NCBI GenBank assembly: GCA_964452355.1
Contig: CAYVKV010000007.1
Coordinates: 1 to 64,000 of the forward strand
Length of the DNA: 64,000 nt
DNA from: UBA1450 sp964452355
GTDB taxonomy: Bacteria; Patescibacteriota; Microgenomatia; UBA1406; GWC2-37-13
Reading direction: 5' to 3'
Shown: piece by piece, positions 7,860-16,374 of the stretch
Layout: each line of letters starts with the position of its first letter
Numbering within the stretch: position 1 is the first letter of the stretch
Notes under the pieces: model-generated
What the model was told of the DNA's origin: nothing
The model's input: only the letters and a program-made list of their open reading frames with translations
The model's database searches: none
Program-made: the position numbers and the translations under genes

Positions 7860-8809
7860 TCAGTTACTCAGCTCCCGGAAAGATTATCCTTTCTGGTGAA
7901 CATTCAGTCGTATACACGAAGCCGGCATTTGTTACAGCCATTGACTTGAAACTTACCTTTCATATAAAAAAAGATAGTTCCAAAAAAGAATTTCCCCAGG
8001 ACAAAGCAATTGTTTATTGTGAAAAAATAGTAAAAGCATATCTTCAAAAGAAACAAATTCCCTTTCATGATGATCCATATAGTTATTCCATTGATTCAGA
8101 TATCCCAAAAGGATGTGGTATGGGATCTTCGGCAGCTTTTTGTGTTGCATCAGTTGCGAGCTTTCTTCACTATTACACCGGAAAAGAACATGATAAACAA
8201 ACCATAAACTCTCTCGCATATCAATGTGAAAAATATTTTCATGGTATGCCGTCTGGCGTAGATGTGAGCGCGTCATGTTTTGGTGGATTGATATTTTACC
8301 GAAAAGAATTTGAATTTTTAAAAACCATCTCATCACTCAATTTCAAAATCCCAAAAAAATTTCAAGACCGCATGATTCTTATTAATACCGGAAGACCAAT
8401 AGAAACAACCGCGGATATGGTAAAACATGTGGGGAATCTTTACAACAAGCATCCCAAAAAAATGGAACAAGCGCTTGCAGGGATCGAGCGCGTGACCAAA
8501 CGAATGGTAATAAGCATTGTAAAAGAGGATATAAAAATGTTTACCGATGCGCTTGGAGAAAATCAAAAACTCCTTGTTGAGCTTGGCATTGTTTCAAAAG
8601 ATACGCAGAAATTGATCGATTCTTTAAAGCCTTTTGGTGTTGGAAAAGTTACTGGTGCGGGTGGGGTAAAAGGTGGTTCTGGAATGATACTGTTTTGTGC
8701 AAACGACGTACAATCAATAAAAACAATAAGATTAATTCATTCTGATAAAGTTTTTAATTTCTCCCAAAACTTAACAGGGATTATATTTGTCAAGGAGTCT
8801 GACACTTAA
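7856..8809 (+). CDS. mvk: Mevalonate kinase (GHMP kinase)
   Basis: 317 residues. Phosphorylates mevalonate with ATP. The GHMP motifs are present: motif 1 APGKIILSGEHSVVY (6-20), motif 2 DIPKGCGMGSSAAF (82-95, phosphate-binding loop), and motif 3 VTGAGGVKGGSGMI near residues 262-275. The catalytic aspartate is in GMPSGVDVSAS. It is coupled by ATGA to the DUF35 gene and ends the operon. Its last 20 bases overlap the end of the converging minus-strand gene. The genes for the later steps (phosphomevalonate kinase/decarboxylase, isopentenyl-phosphate kinase, IPP isomerase) are not in the window. Confidence 0.92.
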   Translation: MISYSAPGKIILSGEHSVVYTKPAFVTAIDLKLTFHIKKDSSKKEFPQDKAIVYCEKIVKAYLQKKQIPFHDDPYSYSIDSDIPKGCGMGSSAAFCVASVASFLHYYTGKEHDKQTINSLAYQCEKYFHGMPSGVDVSASCFGGLIFYRKEFEFLKTISSLNFKIPKKFQDRMILINTGRPIETTADMVKHVGNLYNKHPKKMEQALAGIERVTKRMVISIVKEDIKMFTDALGENQKLLVELGIVSKDTQKLIDSLKPFGVGKVTGAGGVKGGSGMILFCANDVQSIKTIRLIHSDKVFNFSQNLTGIIFVKESDT

Positions 8810-9323
8810 AACCACCTCCACCTTTATCTATGCATTGTGAAGCCGGAGAACCAAGAGGGTTACCTCCCACATTACAGCAAACCAAAGACGGACCAGGTAC
8901 ACATGTTTGTCCATCCACAACACATGAATTTACCGTTGGTAATACAAAGCGCCAATTACCCTGTTCATCTCGCCTTATCACCCCGAGTATATCTCCCGTG
9001 ATGACGGTAAATATTCCCAGAACGGCAATGAGGAGAATTATGCCCAGTACTGCATGGGTCATTTGAAGTCGTGCTTTTTCCAGCTTTTCTTGCTCTCCTC
9101 CCGAAGTAACCCATAGGCTCGCGCCCCACAAGAGATATATGAGCGCTGCAAATGCAGCAAATAAAACAAATGTCTGTATTGTCGTCATCACGACTTTCCC
9201 AAGCCCTACCGCAGGATTATCAAAAACCGGTCCCGGAGGTTTTATCGGACTACCAAATACGCTATTGACTCCGGCTGCTGAGACAGAGAAAATAGTACTG
9301 ATTATTGAAGTTAGCGTACTCAT
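8790..9323 (-). CDS. TrbC/VirB2-like pilin-domain membrane protein with Cys-rich tail
   Basis: 177 residues. Two hydrophobic helices (about 43-68 and 88-112) flank a charged turn reading SGGEQEKLEKAR, the pattern of the VirB2/TrbC-like proteins common in Patescibacteria. After the second helix comes an exported-looking domain with several cysteines (CVVDGQTCVPGPSLVCC, then C...C), probably disulfide-bonded. The start overlaps the stop of the upstream pilin-like gene by ATGA, so the two are one operon. Confidence 0.7.
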   Translation of the reverse strand: MSTLTSIISTIFSVSAAGVNSVFGSPIKPPGPVFDNPAVGLGKVVMTTIQTFVLFAAFAALIYLLWGASLWVTSGGEQEKLEKARLQMTHAVLGIILLIAVLGIFTVITGDILGVIRRDEQGNWRFVLPTVNSCVVDGQTCVPGPSLVCCNVGGNPLGSPASQCIDKGGGGFKCQTP

Positions 9324-9616
9324 AAAAAGGGGAAATCAATATTGGTAATAAATCCAAGCAAGTTGACGAGAACCGATGCAACAATGATAACAAATATTCC
9401 AATAACCGCAAATGTTGCGGTTTGTTGGGCCTTCTGAACTTTTTCAGGATCTCCACCTGCCGTAATGATAAGATATGCCGACCAAACGAGCATCCATCCA
9501 AATATTAATCCGCCAAGAATGTATATGAGTGGAACGAGCACTCCCAATAAGACGCTGATATTTGCAAATCGTACTGCGGGGAAGGTCGTGGGGTTGATGA
9601 GAGGGGTCGGAGACAT
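9320..9616 (-). CDS. Small TrbC/VirB2-like pilin protein
   Basis: 98 residues with two hydrophobic helices around the conserved turn TAGGDPEKVQKAQQTATFA. The same GDPEKV-type turn recurs in three other proteins of the window, so it marks a lineage-typical pilin-like family. Two overlapping TATTAT boxes lie 12-25 bases upstream on the minus strand. It is first in a two-gene operon. Confidence 0.7.
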   Translation of the reverse strand: MSPTPLINPTTFPAVRFANISVLLGVLVPLIYILGGLIFGWMLVWSAYLIITAGGDPEKVQKAQQTATFAVIGIFVIIVASVLVNLLGFITNIDFPFL

Positions 9617-9684
9617 ATGAATGAGTGTATAATACTATAATACGAAAAGCAAGAATTACCAACGCGTGATTTTTGAAAAAATAT

Positions 9685-10371
9685 ATGCAAAATACTCTCA
9701 AACATGTCGCCATTATTCCTGATGGGAATAGAAGATGGGCAAAAAATAAAGGGTTACCAACGATAGAAGGTCATCGACGAGGCTTTAATAGAGCCAAAGA
9801 ATTGACTAAAAAAGCTCGTGAGCTTGACATTGAAATACTTACCCTTTGGGCATTTTCAACAGAAAACTGGAAACGGAGCAAGGATGAAGTGGGATACCTA
9901 ATGAAAATATACGAACGTTGGATAGATGATTATTTGAAAGAAGCCATAGTGGATAAGGTGAAGCTCATTCATATTGGGCGAAAAGATAGAATCAACAAGA
10001 CGCTCCTTGAGAAAATTCAAAATGCAGAAGAACAAACCAAAACCTTTCGTAAATATACCTTGGTGCTCGCTCTCGATTATGGCGGTCAAGATGAAATTCT
10101 TCGCGCGGTTCAACAGCTTATAAAAGACAAGCCAGAGTCTAAAAATGTCGATGAAGCACTCATTACTTCATATCTTGATACAAAAGATATACCAAGCCCA
10201 GACTTGATCATTCGAACCAGTGGTGAGAAACGTTTATCTGGTTTTTTGCTCTGGGGATCTGCTTATGCGGAGTTTGCATTTATTGATGAATGTTTTCCTG
10301 ATTTTACGACTGATTTGTTTGAAAAATGTATCGATGAGTACAAAAAACGCTTACGAAGATTTGGAAAATAA
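9685..10371 (+). CDS. uppS: Undecaprenyl (polyprenyl) diphosphate synthase
   Basis: 228 residues of the cis-prenyltransferase family, which extends farnesyl diphosphate with IPP to the long-chain lipid carrier of cell-wall synthesis. The IIPDGNRRWAK motif holds the catalytic aspartate (Asp13). LWAFSTENWKRS, the DYGGQDEI helix and the C-terminal PDLIIRTSGEKRLSGFLLW and AYAEFAF motifs are all present. I prefer ATG 9685, which gives the usual family N-terminus, over the TTG 12 bases upstream. Its substrate comes from the mevalonate operon about 1 kb upstream. Confidence 0.95.
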   Translation: MQNTLKHVAIIPDGNRRWAKNKGLPTIEGHRRGFNRAKELTKKARELDIEILTLWAFSTENWKRSKDEVGYLMKIYERWIDDYLKEAIVDKVKLIHIGRKDRINKTLLEKIQNAEEQTKTFRKYTLVLALDYGGQDEILRAVQQLIKDKPESKNVDEALITSYLDTKDIPSPDLIIRTSGEKRLSGFLLWGSAYAEFAFIDECFPDFTTDLFEKCIDEYKKRLRRFGK

Positions 10372-10406
10372 TCTTCTTTTCCCGCATAATTCTCTCAACC
10401 ATTGGA

Positions 10407-10412
10407 TATAAT
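10407..10412 (+). promoter_or_regulatory. -10 box (TATAAT) for the Fic gene
   Basis: Predicted start of transcription at 10419, three bases before ATG 10422. No Shine-Dalgarno is visible. Confidence 0.6.
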
Positions 10413-10421
10413 TAAGCTTAT

Positions 10422-11468
10422 ATGTTTGCTCCGAAATTTCAAATCACCAACAAAATCCTCAGAAATATTTCAACCATTGAAGCGGTTGAAGAGGTGATAA
10501 AACATGCCCCCATTTTACCCTTGTGGGAAAAGGATTTTCGAGAGGATGCAATCGTTCGATCGGTCCATCATGGTACCCATATTGAGGGAAATAAACTGGA
10601 GAAAGAAGAAGCGTATGATGTTCTTCGCGGCAAAGAAGTAATGGCTCGAGCGCGCGATGTGCAAGAAGTGATCAATTATCGAAAAGTAATCGATCTCATT
10701 GATCAGGAGTCAAAAAAGAGGAATGCTCAAATTACCGAACTATTTGTGCATAAAATTCATGAAATTGTTGTATTAAATATTTTAGGCACAGACCAATCGG
10801 GAAAGTACCGGACAAAACAAGTAGTAATAAAAAATTCAGAGACCGGCGAAGTAACGTTTAAGCCCCCCGTTCCGCTTGAAGTACCATACTTGATGAAGGA
10901 GTTTATTGCGTGGACGAATAATGTTTCAAATGACGAGTTGCATCCGATTTTGAAAGCGGGAATTGCACATCATGAGTTGGTGCGAATTCATCCGTATATA
11001 GATGGAAACGGGAGAGTAGCGCGCGTGCTCGCGACACTTGTACTGCTTATGGGAGGATACGATATTCGAAGATTTTTTTCGTTGGAGGAGTATTATGACA
11101 AAGATGCTATGTCGTATTATGAAAATTTACAACGGGCAACCGCTGGGGATATGACGACATGGCTTGAATATTTTACTTTTGGTGCTTCGGTTGAGTTTGT
11201 ACGAGTGAAAGATAAAATACTGAGATTGTCAAAAGATGCTAAGATGAAAGAAAATTTTGGTGGGAAGCAAATATTTCTCACCGATCGACAGATAAAACTC
11301 ATCGAATATATGCAAGATATTGGATATATTCAAAACAAGGCATTTGCATCTCTCTTTCCTGACCTTTCTGAAGACTCGATCTTGCGAGATATAAAGGAAC
11401 TTATCAGCAATAAACTTATAAAAAAGATTGGAAAAACAAAAGCGGCACGGTATGTATTAACAGGATAG
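10422..11468 (+). CDS. Fic family protein (class II, with C-terminal winged helix)
   Basis: 348 residues. The Fic core motif is HPYIDGNGR (190-198), the expected signature for transfer of AMP or a related group to hydroxyl side chains of target proteins. An N-terminal inhibitory helix motif THIEGN (52-57) matches the class II self-inhibited layout, in which its glutamate blocks ATP binding. The C-terminal ~80 residues (LTDRQIKLIEYMQDIGYIQ...SEDSILRDIKELISNKLIKKIG) look like a winged helix, so it may bind DNA and regulate itself. No separate antitoxin gene lies next to it. Confidence 0.9.
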   Translation: MFAPKFQITNKILRNISTIEAVEEVIKHAPILPLWEKDFREDAIVRSVHHGTHIEGNKLEKEEAYDVLRGKEVMARARDVQEVINYRKVIDLIDQESKKRNAQITELFVHKIHEIVVLNILGTDQSGKYRTKQVVIKNSETGEVTFKPPVPLEVPYLMKEFIAWTNNVSNDELHPILKAGIAHHELVRIHPYIDGNGRVARVLATLVLLMGGYDIRRFFSLEEYYDKDAMSYYENLQRATAGDMTTWLEYFTFGASVEFVRVKDKILRLSKDAKMKENFGGKQIFLTDRQIKLIEYMQDIGYIQNKAFASLFPDLSEDSILRDIKELISNKLIKKIGKTKAARYVLTG

Positions 11469-11503
11469 ATATTTATTCTGTTAAGGAGTTAGTAAAAAAA
11501 ATT

Positions 11504-12325
11504 ATGACAAAAATAGCTATTTTTAAGGGTAAAAAAATTCGAAAAACCCTTTTTAATAACGAGTGGTGGTTTTCTGTTATCGATGTAATTGAGGCACTTA
11601 CCGATAGCTCAAATCCGAATGATTACTGGTACAGAATGAAAGTTAGGGTGAATGACGAAGAAAAGCTTCAGTTATCGACACTTTGTCGACAACTGAAATT
11701 AGAGTCATCTGATGGGAAAAAATATGAGACAGATTGTGCAGACACAGAAGGAATTTTTCGCATCATTCAATCAATTCCCTCACCCAAAGCCGAGCCGTTT
11801 AAGCGTTGGCTGGCTAAGATTGGCTATGAGCGGGTGCAAGAAATAGAAAATCCGGAACTTGCGACAAAGCGAACACGAATGCTTTATAAGCTCAAAGGAT
11901 ATCCCGATGACTGGATCGAAAAACGAATGCGCGGGATTGCTATTCGAGAGGATCTGACGGATGAATGGCAAAAACGAGGTGCAAAAGAACAAAAAGATTA
12001 CGAGATTCTGACAGCGGAAATTTCCAAAGCGACTTTTGGCATTATACCGAGCGAATACAAGAAGATCAAAGGTTTAAAGAGAGAAAATTTACGTGACCAC
12101 ATGGACGATTTTGAGCTGATTTTTACTATGCTTGGTGAAAGGTCAGCTACGGAGATTCACAAAACCGAAAATTCAAAAGGAATTCCCAAGTTGAAAAGCG
12201 ATGCTAAAAGAGGTGGTCGTGTTGCCGGCATTGCGAGAAATGAACTGGAAAAAGAAATCGGCAGACCGATTGTTTCTAGGAAAAATTTTTTACCAAAGAA
12301 AGAATCCGTAAAAAAATTGAAATAA
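11504..12325 (+). CDS. BRO-N domain protein (DinD-like)
   Basis: 273 residues. The N-terminal ~100 residues (IRKTLFNNEWWFSVIDVIEALTDSSNPNDYW, then TDCADTEGIFRIIQSIPSPKAEPFKRWL) are a clear BRO-N domain, a DNA-binding module frequent in phages and mobile elements. The rest resembles the DNA-damage-inducible protein D (DinD) type. A GGAG lies about 17 bases upstream, farther than a usual Shine-Dalgarno. Together with the Fic gene before and the unknown gene after it, it forms an accessory-looking block. Confidence 0.8.
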   Translation: MTKIAIFKGKKIRKTLFNNEWWFSVIDVIEALTDSSNPNDYWYRMKVRVNDEEKLQLSTLCRQLKLESSDGKKYETDCADTEGIFRIIQSIPSPKAEPFKRWLAKIGYERVQEIENPELATKRTRMLYKLKGYPDDWIEKRMRGIAIREDLTDEWQKRGAKEQKDYEILTAEISKATFGIIPSEYKKIKGLKRENLRDHMDDFELIFTMLGERSATEIHKTENSKGIPKLKSDAKRGGRVAGIARNELEKEIGRPIVSRKNFLPKKESVKKLK

Positions 12326-12366
12326 AATTATGGCGGATTCTATTGTTTTAAGTGAAATATAATAGT

Positions 12367-13275
12367 ATGCCAGACACTATTTTTACAGTTGAGCTGCCTC
12401 TCATTGAAACAAGCGAGGAATTGGAAATAGTAAAAGGATTATACTCGCAATACGATTCATATTTTATTGTAAGTGGTTGTTGTAAGGAAAGGCGGGAAAA
12501 ATTTGATAGATTGTGGAAAAGGTATAAACCATACGCTGATAGACATTTTTTAAGTCAAATCCGAACCAATTTTCACCAAAGATCGTGGGAAATGTATGTT
12601 GGCAATATCCTTTTAGAAAAAAAACTAACAATCCAATCACAAAACGAAGGACCTGATTTTGTATTTGATAATATCGCCTATATTGAGTGCGTTGCACCAA
12701 CAAAAGGCAACCCCGCCAAACCTGACTCAGTTCCCGAAATGTTTGTCGCTACGACGCCCGAAGAAATCCGCGAACAAGATGTGCCAGTTGACAAAATGAT
12801 TTTGCGAATTACGGGAGTTATAAAAGACAAGGCGTTGGATCAATATGAAAATTGGAAAAGTAAAAAATGGTTTGATTCAAAAACCCCATTTGTTATTGCT
12901 ATAAATACGGGAGATTTATCGCATATTGAAGACCCGACTATGCCAAATGTACTGAAAGCATTGTTTGGCTTTCAATTTATGCAGATCGATATCAAAACAG
13001 GTAAAATAAATTTTTCACATAGGGATAAGGTCGAGAAATCAAACAAAGAACCAGTGCCAGTCAATTATTTTATCAACATTGATTTTAGTTTTGTTAGTGG
13101 AGTTTTGTTTTCAGATAAATATGTTTTGAATCATCCCGAAAATATCGGGGAAGATTGTTTTTTTGTTAATAATCCATTTGCCGACAATCCAGTTGAGGAG
13201 TCACTTGTTAAACTGTTCAAAAACTGGACGGCGTGCAAAGAAAATGGCTTAATAAGTTTAAAGAAGAATTATTAA
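12367..13275 (+). CDS. Unknown protein, possible nuclease-like fold
   Basis: 302 residues from ATG 12367. I do not recognise the family. It has no membrane helix or signal peptide. A segment GPDFVFDNIAYIECVAPTKG shows an acidic residue followed some ten residues later by a strand with E-C-V, a spacing reminiscent of PD-(D/E)xK nucleases but without the expected lysine at E-x-K, so this is only a hint. A TATAAT box at 12358-12363 ends three bases before the start. Confidence 0.5.
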   Translation: MPDTIFTVELPLIETSEELEIVKGLYSQYDSYFIVSGCCKERREKFDRLWKRYKPYADRHFLSQIRTNFHQRSWEMYVGNILLEKKLTIQSQNEGPDFVFDNIAYIECVAPTKGNPAKPDSVPEMFVATTPEEIREQDVPVDKMILRITGVIKDKALDQYENWKSKKWFDSKTPFVIAINTGDLSHIEDPTMPNVLKALFGFQFMQIDIKTGKINFSHRDKVEKSNKEPVPVNYFINIDFSFVSGVLFSDKYVLNHPENIGEDCFFVNNPFADNPVEESLVKLFKNWTACKENGLISLKKNY

Positions 13276-13414
13276 CAGTCCCGCCGTCCCGCCGAAAATT
13301 TTTGGGGTTCCCGCCATTGAGCGGGATAAACTCCGTCAAGCAGGATAATAAAGAAGGGGGGAGTATGATAGAGAGAGGAGCCATAATTATTTACCAACAA
13401 ATCACAAAAGTTAT

Positions 13415-15199
13415 ATGAAATTTAAACAACTTTCGGTATACATCGAAAAAATAGAAAAAACAGCGTCACGGTTACAAATAACCGAAATTCTTGCCGATCT
13501 TTTTAATAAGTTGAGACCGGAAGAATACGAAAAGGTGGTATATCTTTTGCTTGGGCGATTGACACCAAAATATAAAACGCTCAATTTCGGAATGGCTGAA
13601 ACAATGGTTATACGTGCTATTTCGTCTTCGTTACAAATTGATACCTCTGAATTTACAAAAAGATATAAACAGAGTGGAGATATCGGAGAGACAACCCAAG
13701 AATACAAAAATACACAAACATCGATGCTTGAGGGCTCGCCTGACGTTCTTACCGTATTTAAAACCCTTGAGTCACTGGCTCAGGCTTCAGGCGAAGGTTC
13801 TCAAGACACAAAAATATCACGCCTTTCCGGACTGATTCAAGAACTTGATCCCCTTTCTGCGCGCTATGTAGTTCGAATTCCGCTTGGAGTGTTGCGACTG
13901 GGTTTCTCAGATATGACGGTACTTGACGCTCTTTCCTGGATGCACAAGGGGGACAAAAGTATTCGTCCCATTCTTCAAAAAGCATATCATGTACATCCGG
14001 ATTTAGGACGCATTGGAAAAATTCTCAAAGAAAAAGGACTATCTGAAGTAGAAAAACTCGAACCAAAGATTTTTACTCCAATATTGATGATGCGAGCTGA
14101 GAGGTTGTCATCGGGAGTTGAGATCATTAAACAAATTGGCACCTGTGCAGTTGAGCCGAAATTTGATGGATTTCGGCTTCAGGTCCACAAGAAAGGATCA
14201 GAAGTTCGTTTGTATACTCGTGGGCTTGATGATGCGACATTTATGTATCCCGACGTTGTTCACGCAGTGCGCAAAGAGGTAAAGGCTGATGAAGTTATTT
14301 TGGAAGGAGAAGCAATCGGGTATGATGCTCAAACCGACAATTTTCTCCCCTTTCAAGAGACGGTTCAACGAAAAAGAAAGTATGATATTGAAGAAAAGGC
14401 AAAAGAAATTCCCCTTAAATTGTTTGTGTTTGAGCTCCTCTATTTAGAGGGAAAAAATTATGTTTCTGAGTCCTTTACAAAAAGACGAGCGGCATTATTG
14501 TCAATTATTGATATTCATAATAATCATGCTGACCATGGAGTTATTCCCGCCGAAGAGGAGATTATTGATGATCCTGCAAAACTTGAAATCAAGTTTGATA
14601 ATGCAATCACCAAGGGACTGGAGGGAATAGTCGCTAAAAAAATGAATGGTACCTATCAACCGGGAGCACGAGGGTGGAATTGGATCAAACTCAAGCGGAG
14701 TTATTCGTCAAAAATAGATGATACGATCGATTGTTTGGTGATGGGGTATGACTATGGAAAGGGGAAGCGAACTCAGTTTGGTATTGGAGCCTTTTTGGCA
14801 GGAATTTATGATGCAGAAAAACAGATGTTTATGACGATTGCAAAGATAGGAACGGGCCTTACTGATGATGAATGGAGAAGATTAAAAAAGCAAAGCTCAA
14901 CACTTAAAGTAAAAACAATGCCCACAGAGTATGAGGTTGATAAACTTATGGATGTTGATGTGTGGGTGGCGCCGGGAATTGTGGTTGAGATCAAAGCTGA
15001 TGAAATATCTCGCTCTCCAGTACATACAGCGGGTAAGATACTAAAGCCATCAAAATCAGGATCGTCCTTTGCTGTTGATGTAGCGGGATTTGCTCTGAGA
15101 TTTCCGCGCCTTGAGCGATTTCGAGATGATAAGGCAGCAGTTGACGTCACGACGCTCAAGGAAGTTGAAACGATGTTTGAAAAGCAGCGAAATAATTGA
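13415..15199 (+). CDS. lig: ATP-dependent DNA ligase (archaeal-type)
   Basis: 594 residues. It seals nicks through an adenylated lysine, Lys249 in EPKFDGFR (motif I, KxDG). An all-alpha N-terminal DNA-binding domain spans about residues 1-210, with ARYVVRIPLGVLRLGFSDMTVLDAL typical of archaeal and eukaryotic ligase I. Later motifs include LEGEAI (motif IIIa region), GLEGIVAKK (motif IV) and WIKLKRSY (motif V), followed by an OB domain. The length fits the archaeal Lig family (about 560-600). Most bacteria rely on NAD-dependent LigA. Whether LigA is also encoded cannot be seen here. Confidence 0.93.
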   Translation: MKFKQLSVYIEKIEKTASRLQITEILADLFNKLRPEEYEKVVYLLLGRLTPKYKTLNFGMAETMVIRAISSSLQIDTSEFTKRYKQSGDIGETTQEYKNTQTSMLEGSPDVLTVFKTLESLAQASGEGSQDTKISRLSGLIQELDPLSARYVVRIPLGVLRLGFSDMTVLDALSWMHKGDKSIRPILQKAYHVHPDLGRIGKILKEKGLSEVEKLEPKIFTPILMMRAERLSSGVEIIKQIGTCAVEPKFDGFRLQVHKKGSEVRLYTRGLDDATFMYPDVVHAVRKEVKADEVILEGEAIGYDAQTDNFLPFQETVQRKRKYDIEEKAKEIPLKLFVFELLYLEGKNYVSESFTKRRAALLSIIDIHNNHADHGVIPAEEEIIDDPAKLEIKFDNAITKGLEGIVAKKMNGTYQPGARGWNWIKLKRSYSSKIDDTIDCLVMGYDYGKGKRTQFGIGAFLAGIYDAEKQMFMTIAKIGTGLTDDEWRRLKKQSSTLKVKTMPTEYEVDKLMDVDVWVAPGIVVEIKADEISRSPVHTAGKILKPSKSGSSFAVDVAGFALRFPRLERFRDDKAAVDVTTLKEVETMFEKQRNN

Positions 15200-15207
15200 C
15201 TTGTTTA

Positions 15208-15876
15208 CTAATGCGTTATCATCATTCTGATAAGGCGCTGGGGGTATTCGAGGAAAAAAGATTGGGGTTTTTGAACAAGTCGGCGAGTCGAAGTAAATGC
15301 AATATTTGTTCGATCAAAACAGATCTTTCCACCAGCATCTCTGACATGGAGTGCAATATCAATATCTTCGTGAATTGTCACCCCATCTTTGCAAAGATTT
15401 GGTTTAACTCTCTTCCACATTGAGCGAGTGATCGCCATGTTTGGTCCGATGAGTGGATACACGTGGAATATTTTTTTGAATGCTTCAGAAAAACTTAAGA
15501 ATAATGGACCATTTATGGTCTTTGGAGATCTTCGATAATACGAGGCTCCGAGAAGCGCGTCACATTCATGTTCTGACATGTATGATTTAATCTGCTCAAT
15601 CCACGTATGAGGAACTTCAGTATCGGCATCAGTTCGTGCAATAATATCTGAGGTGGCCATGTCAAATCCATGATTTCGTGTCGGAATAGTCCCTTGCTTT
15701 TTTTCGTTTACGATCGTGATCGGATACTTTTGAGCGATCTCTAATGTTTTATCGGTGGAGTTGTTATTAATCAATATGACTTCATCAGCCGGAATAGATT
15801 GGTCGAGAATGCTTTCTATACATCTTTCGATATATTTTTCCTCGTTATATGCCGGAAGTACTACAGAGACCTTCAT
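15208..15876 (-). CDS. Glycosyltransferase family 2
   Basis: 222 residues from the ATG at 15876. It has a GT-A fold with SVVLPAYNEEKYIERCIESIL at the N-terminus, INNNSTDKT, the DxD-type ARTDADTEVP and a later HEDIDIALHVRDAG. It transfers a sugar from a nucleotide donor, and the acceptor is unknown. The start is set by an extended -10 box (TGTTACAAT, 15883-15888 on the minus strand) whose predicted transcription start is exactly base 15876, rather than the in-frame ATG six bases upstream. It converges with the ligase gene, leaving eight bases between them. Confidence 0.88.
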   Translation of the reverse strand: MKVSVVLPAYNEEKYIERCIESILDQSIPADEVILINNNSTDKTLEIAQKYPITIVNEKKQGTIPTRNHGFDMATSDIIARTDADTEVPHTWIEQIKSYMSEHECDALLGASYYRRSPKTINGPLFLSFSEAFKKIFHVYPLIGPNMAITRSMWKRVKPNLCKDGVTIHEDIDIALHVRDAGGKICFDRTNIAFTSTRRLVQKPQSFFLEYPQRLIRMMITH

Positions 15877-15882
15877 AATCAT

Positions 15883-15888
15883 ATTGTA
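15883..15888 (-). promoter_or_regulatory. Extended -10 box (TGTTACAAT) of the glycosyltransferase gene
   Basis: TACAAT read on the minus strand with TG one base upstream. The predicted transcription start coincides with the A of ATG 15876, implying a leaderless message. Confidence 0.6.
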
Positions 15889-16040
15889 ACAAATTCATAA
15901 ATTATATAAGAGGAATGGTTTGTGTGATTTTTACTTATCCACATTATGTGAGTATCTCAAATGATGCTGTTGTAATAAGCAATAATGTACCTTATTTACT
16001 ATAAGATAGGTGTTTTATTGGCTGAATAATACTATAGGGC

Positions 16041-16070
16041 TTGACTTGATATGATGGGGTGGATTACCAT
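16041..16070 (+). promoter_or_regulatory. Predicted promoter of a small protein gene
   Basis: TTGACT (16041-16046), an 18-base spacer and TACCAT (16065-16070). The predicted transcription start is 16077, exactly the A of the ATG of the small gene. Confidence 0.45.
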
Positions 16071-16076
16071 GGGATT

Positions 16077-16220
16077 ATGTATAAAAAGGAGAGTATATTT
16101 TCCACGACTATTTCATCCAATCAAGTTTTAAAGAAAGACTTTAAGCAGTTTACCAATAGACAATTTGCCCGATTGTTTCAGAAGAAAATGACGTTACCAA
16201 TACAAATGTATCAACTATAA
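16077..16220 (+). CDS. Possible 47-residue basic small protein
   Basis: A 47-residue open frame with no family I recognise. It is lysine- and glutamine-rich (VLKKDFKQFTNRQFARLFQ in the middle), with no membrane helix. Support for a real gene is indirect: it starts exactly where a TTGACT/TACCAT promoter would start transcription, and 21 bases after its stop a long hairpin with a T-rich tail begins. It is the only coding candidate in the 500-base gap between the glycosyltransferase and DUF2298 genes. Alternatively, the transcript is a small RNA. Confidence 0.4.
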   Translation: MYKKESIFSTTISSNQVLKKDFKQFTNRQFARLFQKKMTLPIQMYQL

Positions 16221-16241
16221 AAGGTGGGGAGTAATTGTCCA

Positions 16242-16306
16242 CAAAAGAAAGAGCATCACTACCGCTCGTATAAAGGGGACGACGTGTAGTAATGCTCTTT
16301 CTTTTG
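16242..16306. terminator. Long 21-bp inverted repeat, probable bidirectional terminator
   Basis: Arms 16242-16262 and 16286-16306 pair at 20 of 21 positions around a 23-base loop. Both ends carry A/T-rich flanks (AAAAGAAAGAG...CTCTTTCTTTTG), so either strand ends in a U-rich run. It lies between the end of the small plus-strand frame and the end of the minus-strand DUF2298 gene, which fits a shared terminator, although a 21-bp stem is longer than usual. Confidence 0.7.
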
Positions 16307-16374
16307 TTTTGAAATACTTTCCAAAACAATCATTAATACGATATCACATCTCTCAAATCTTGTCAAATATTATT

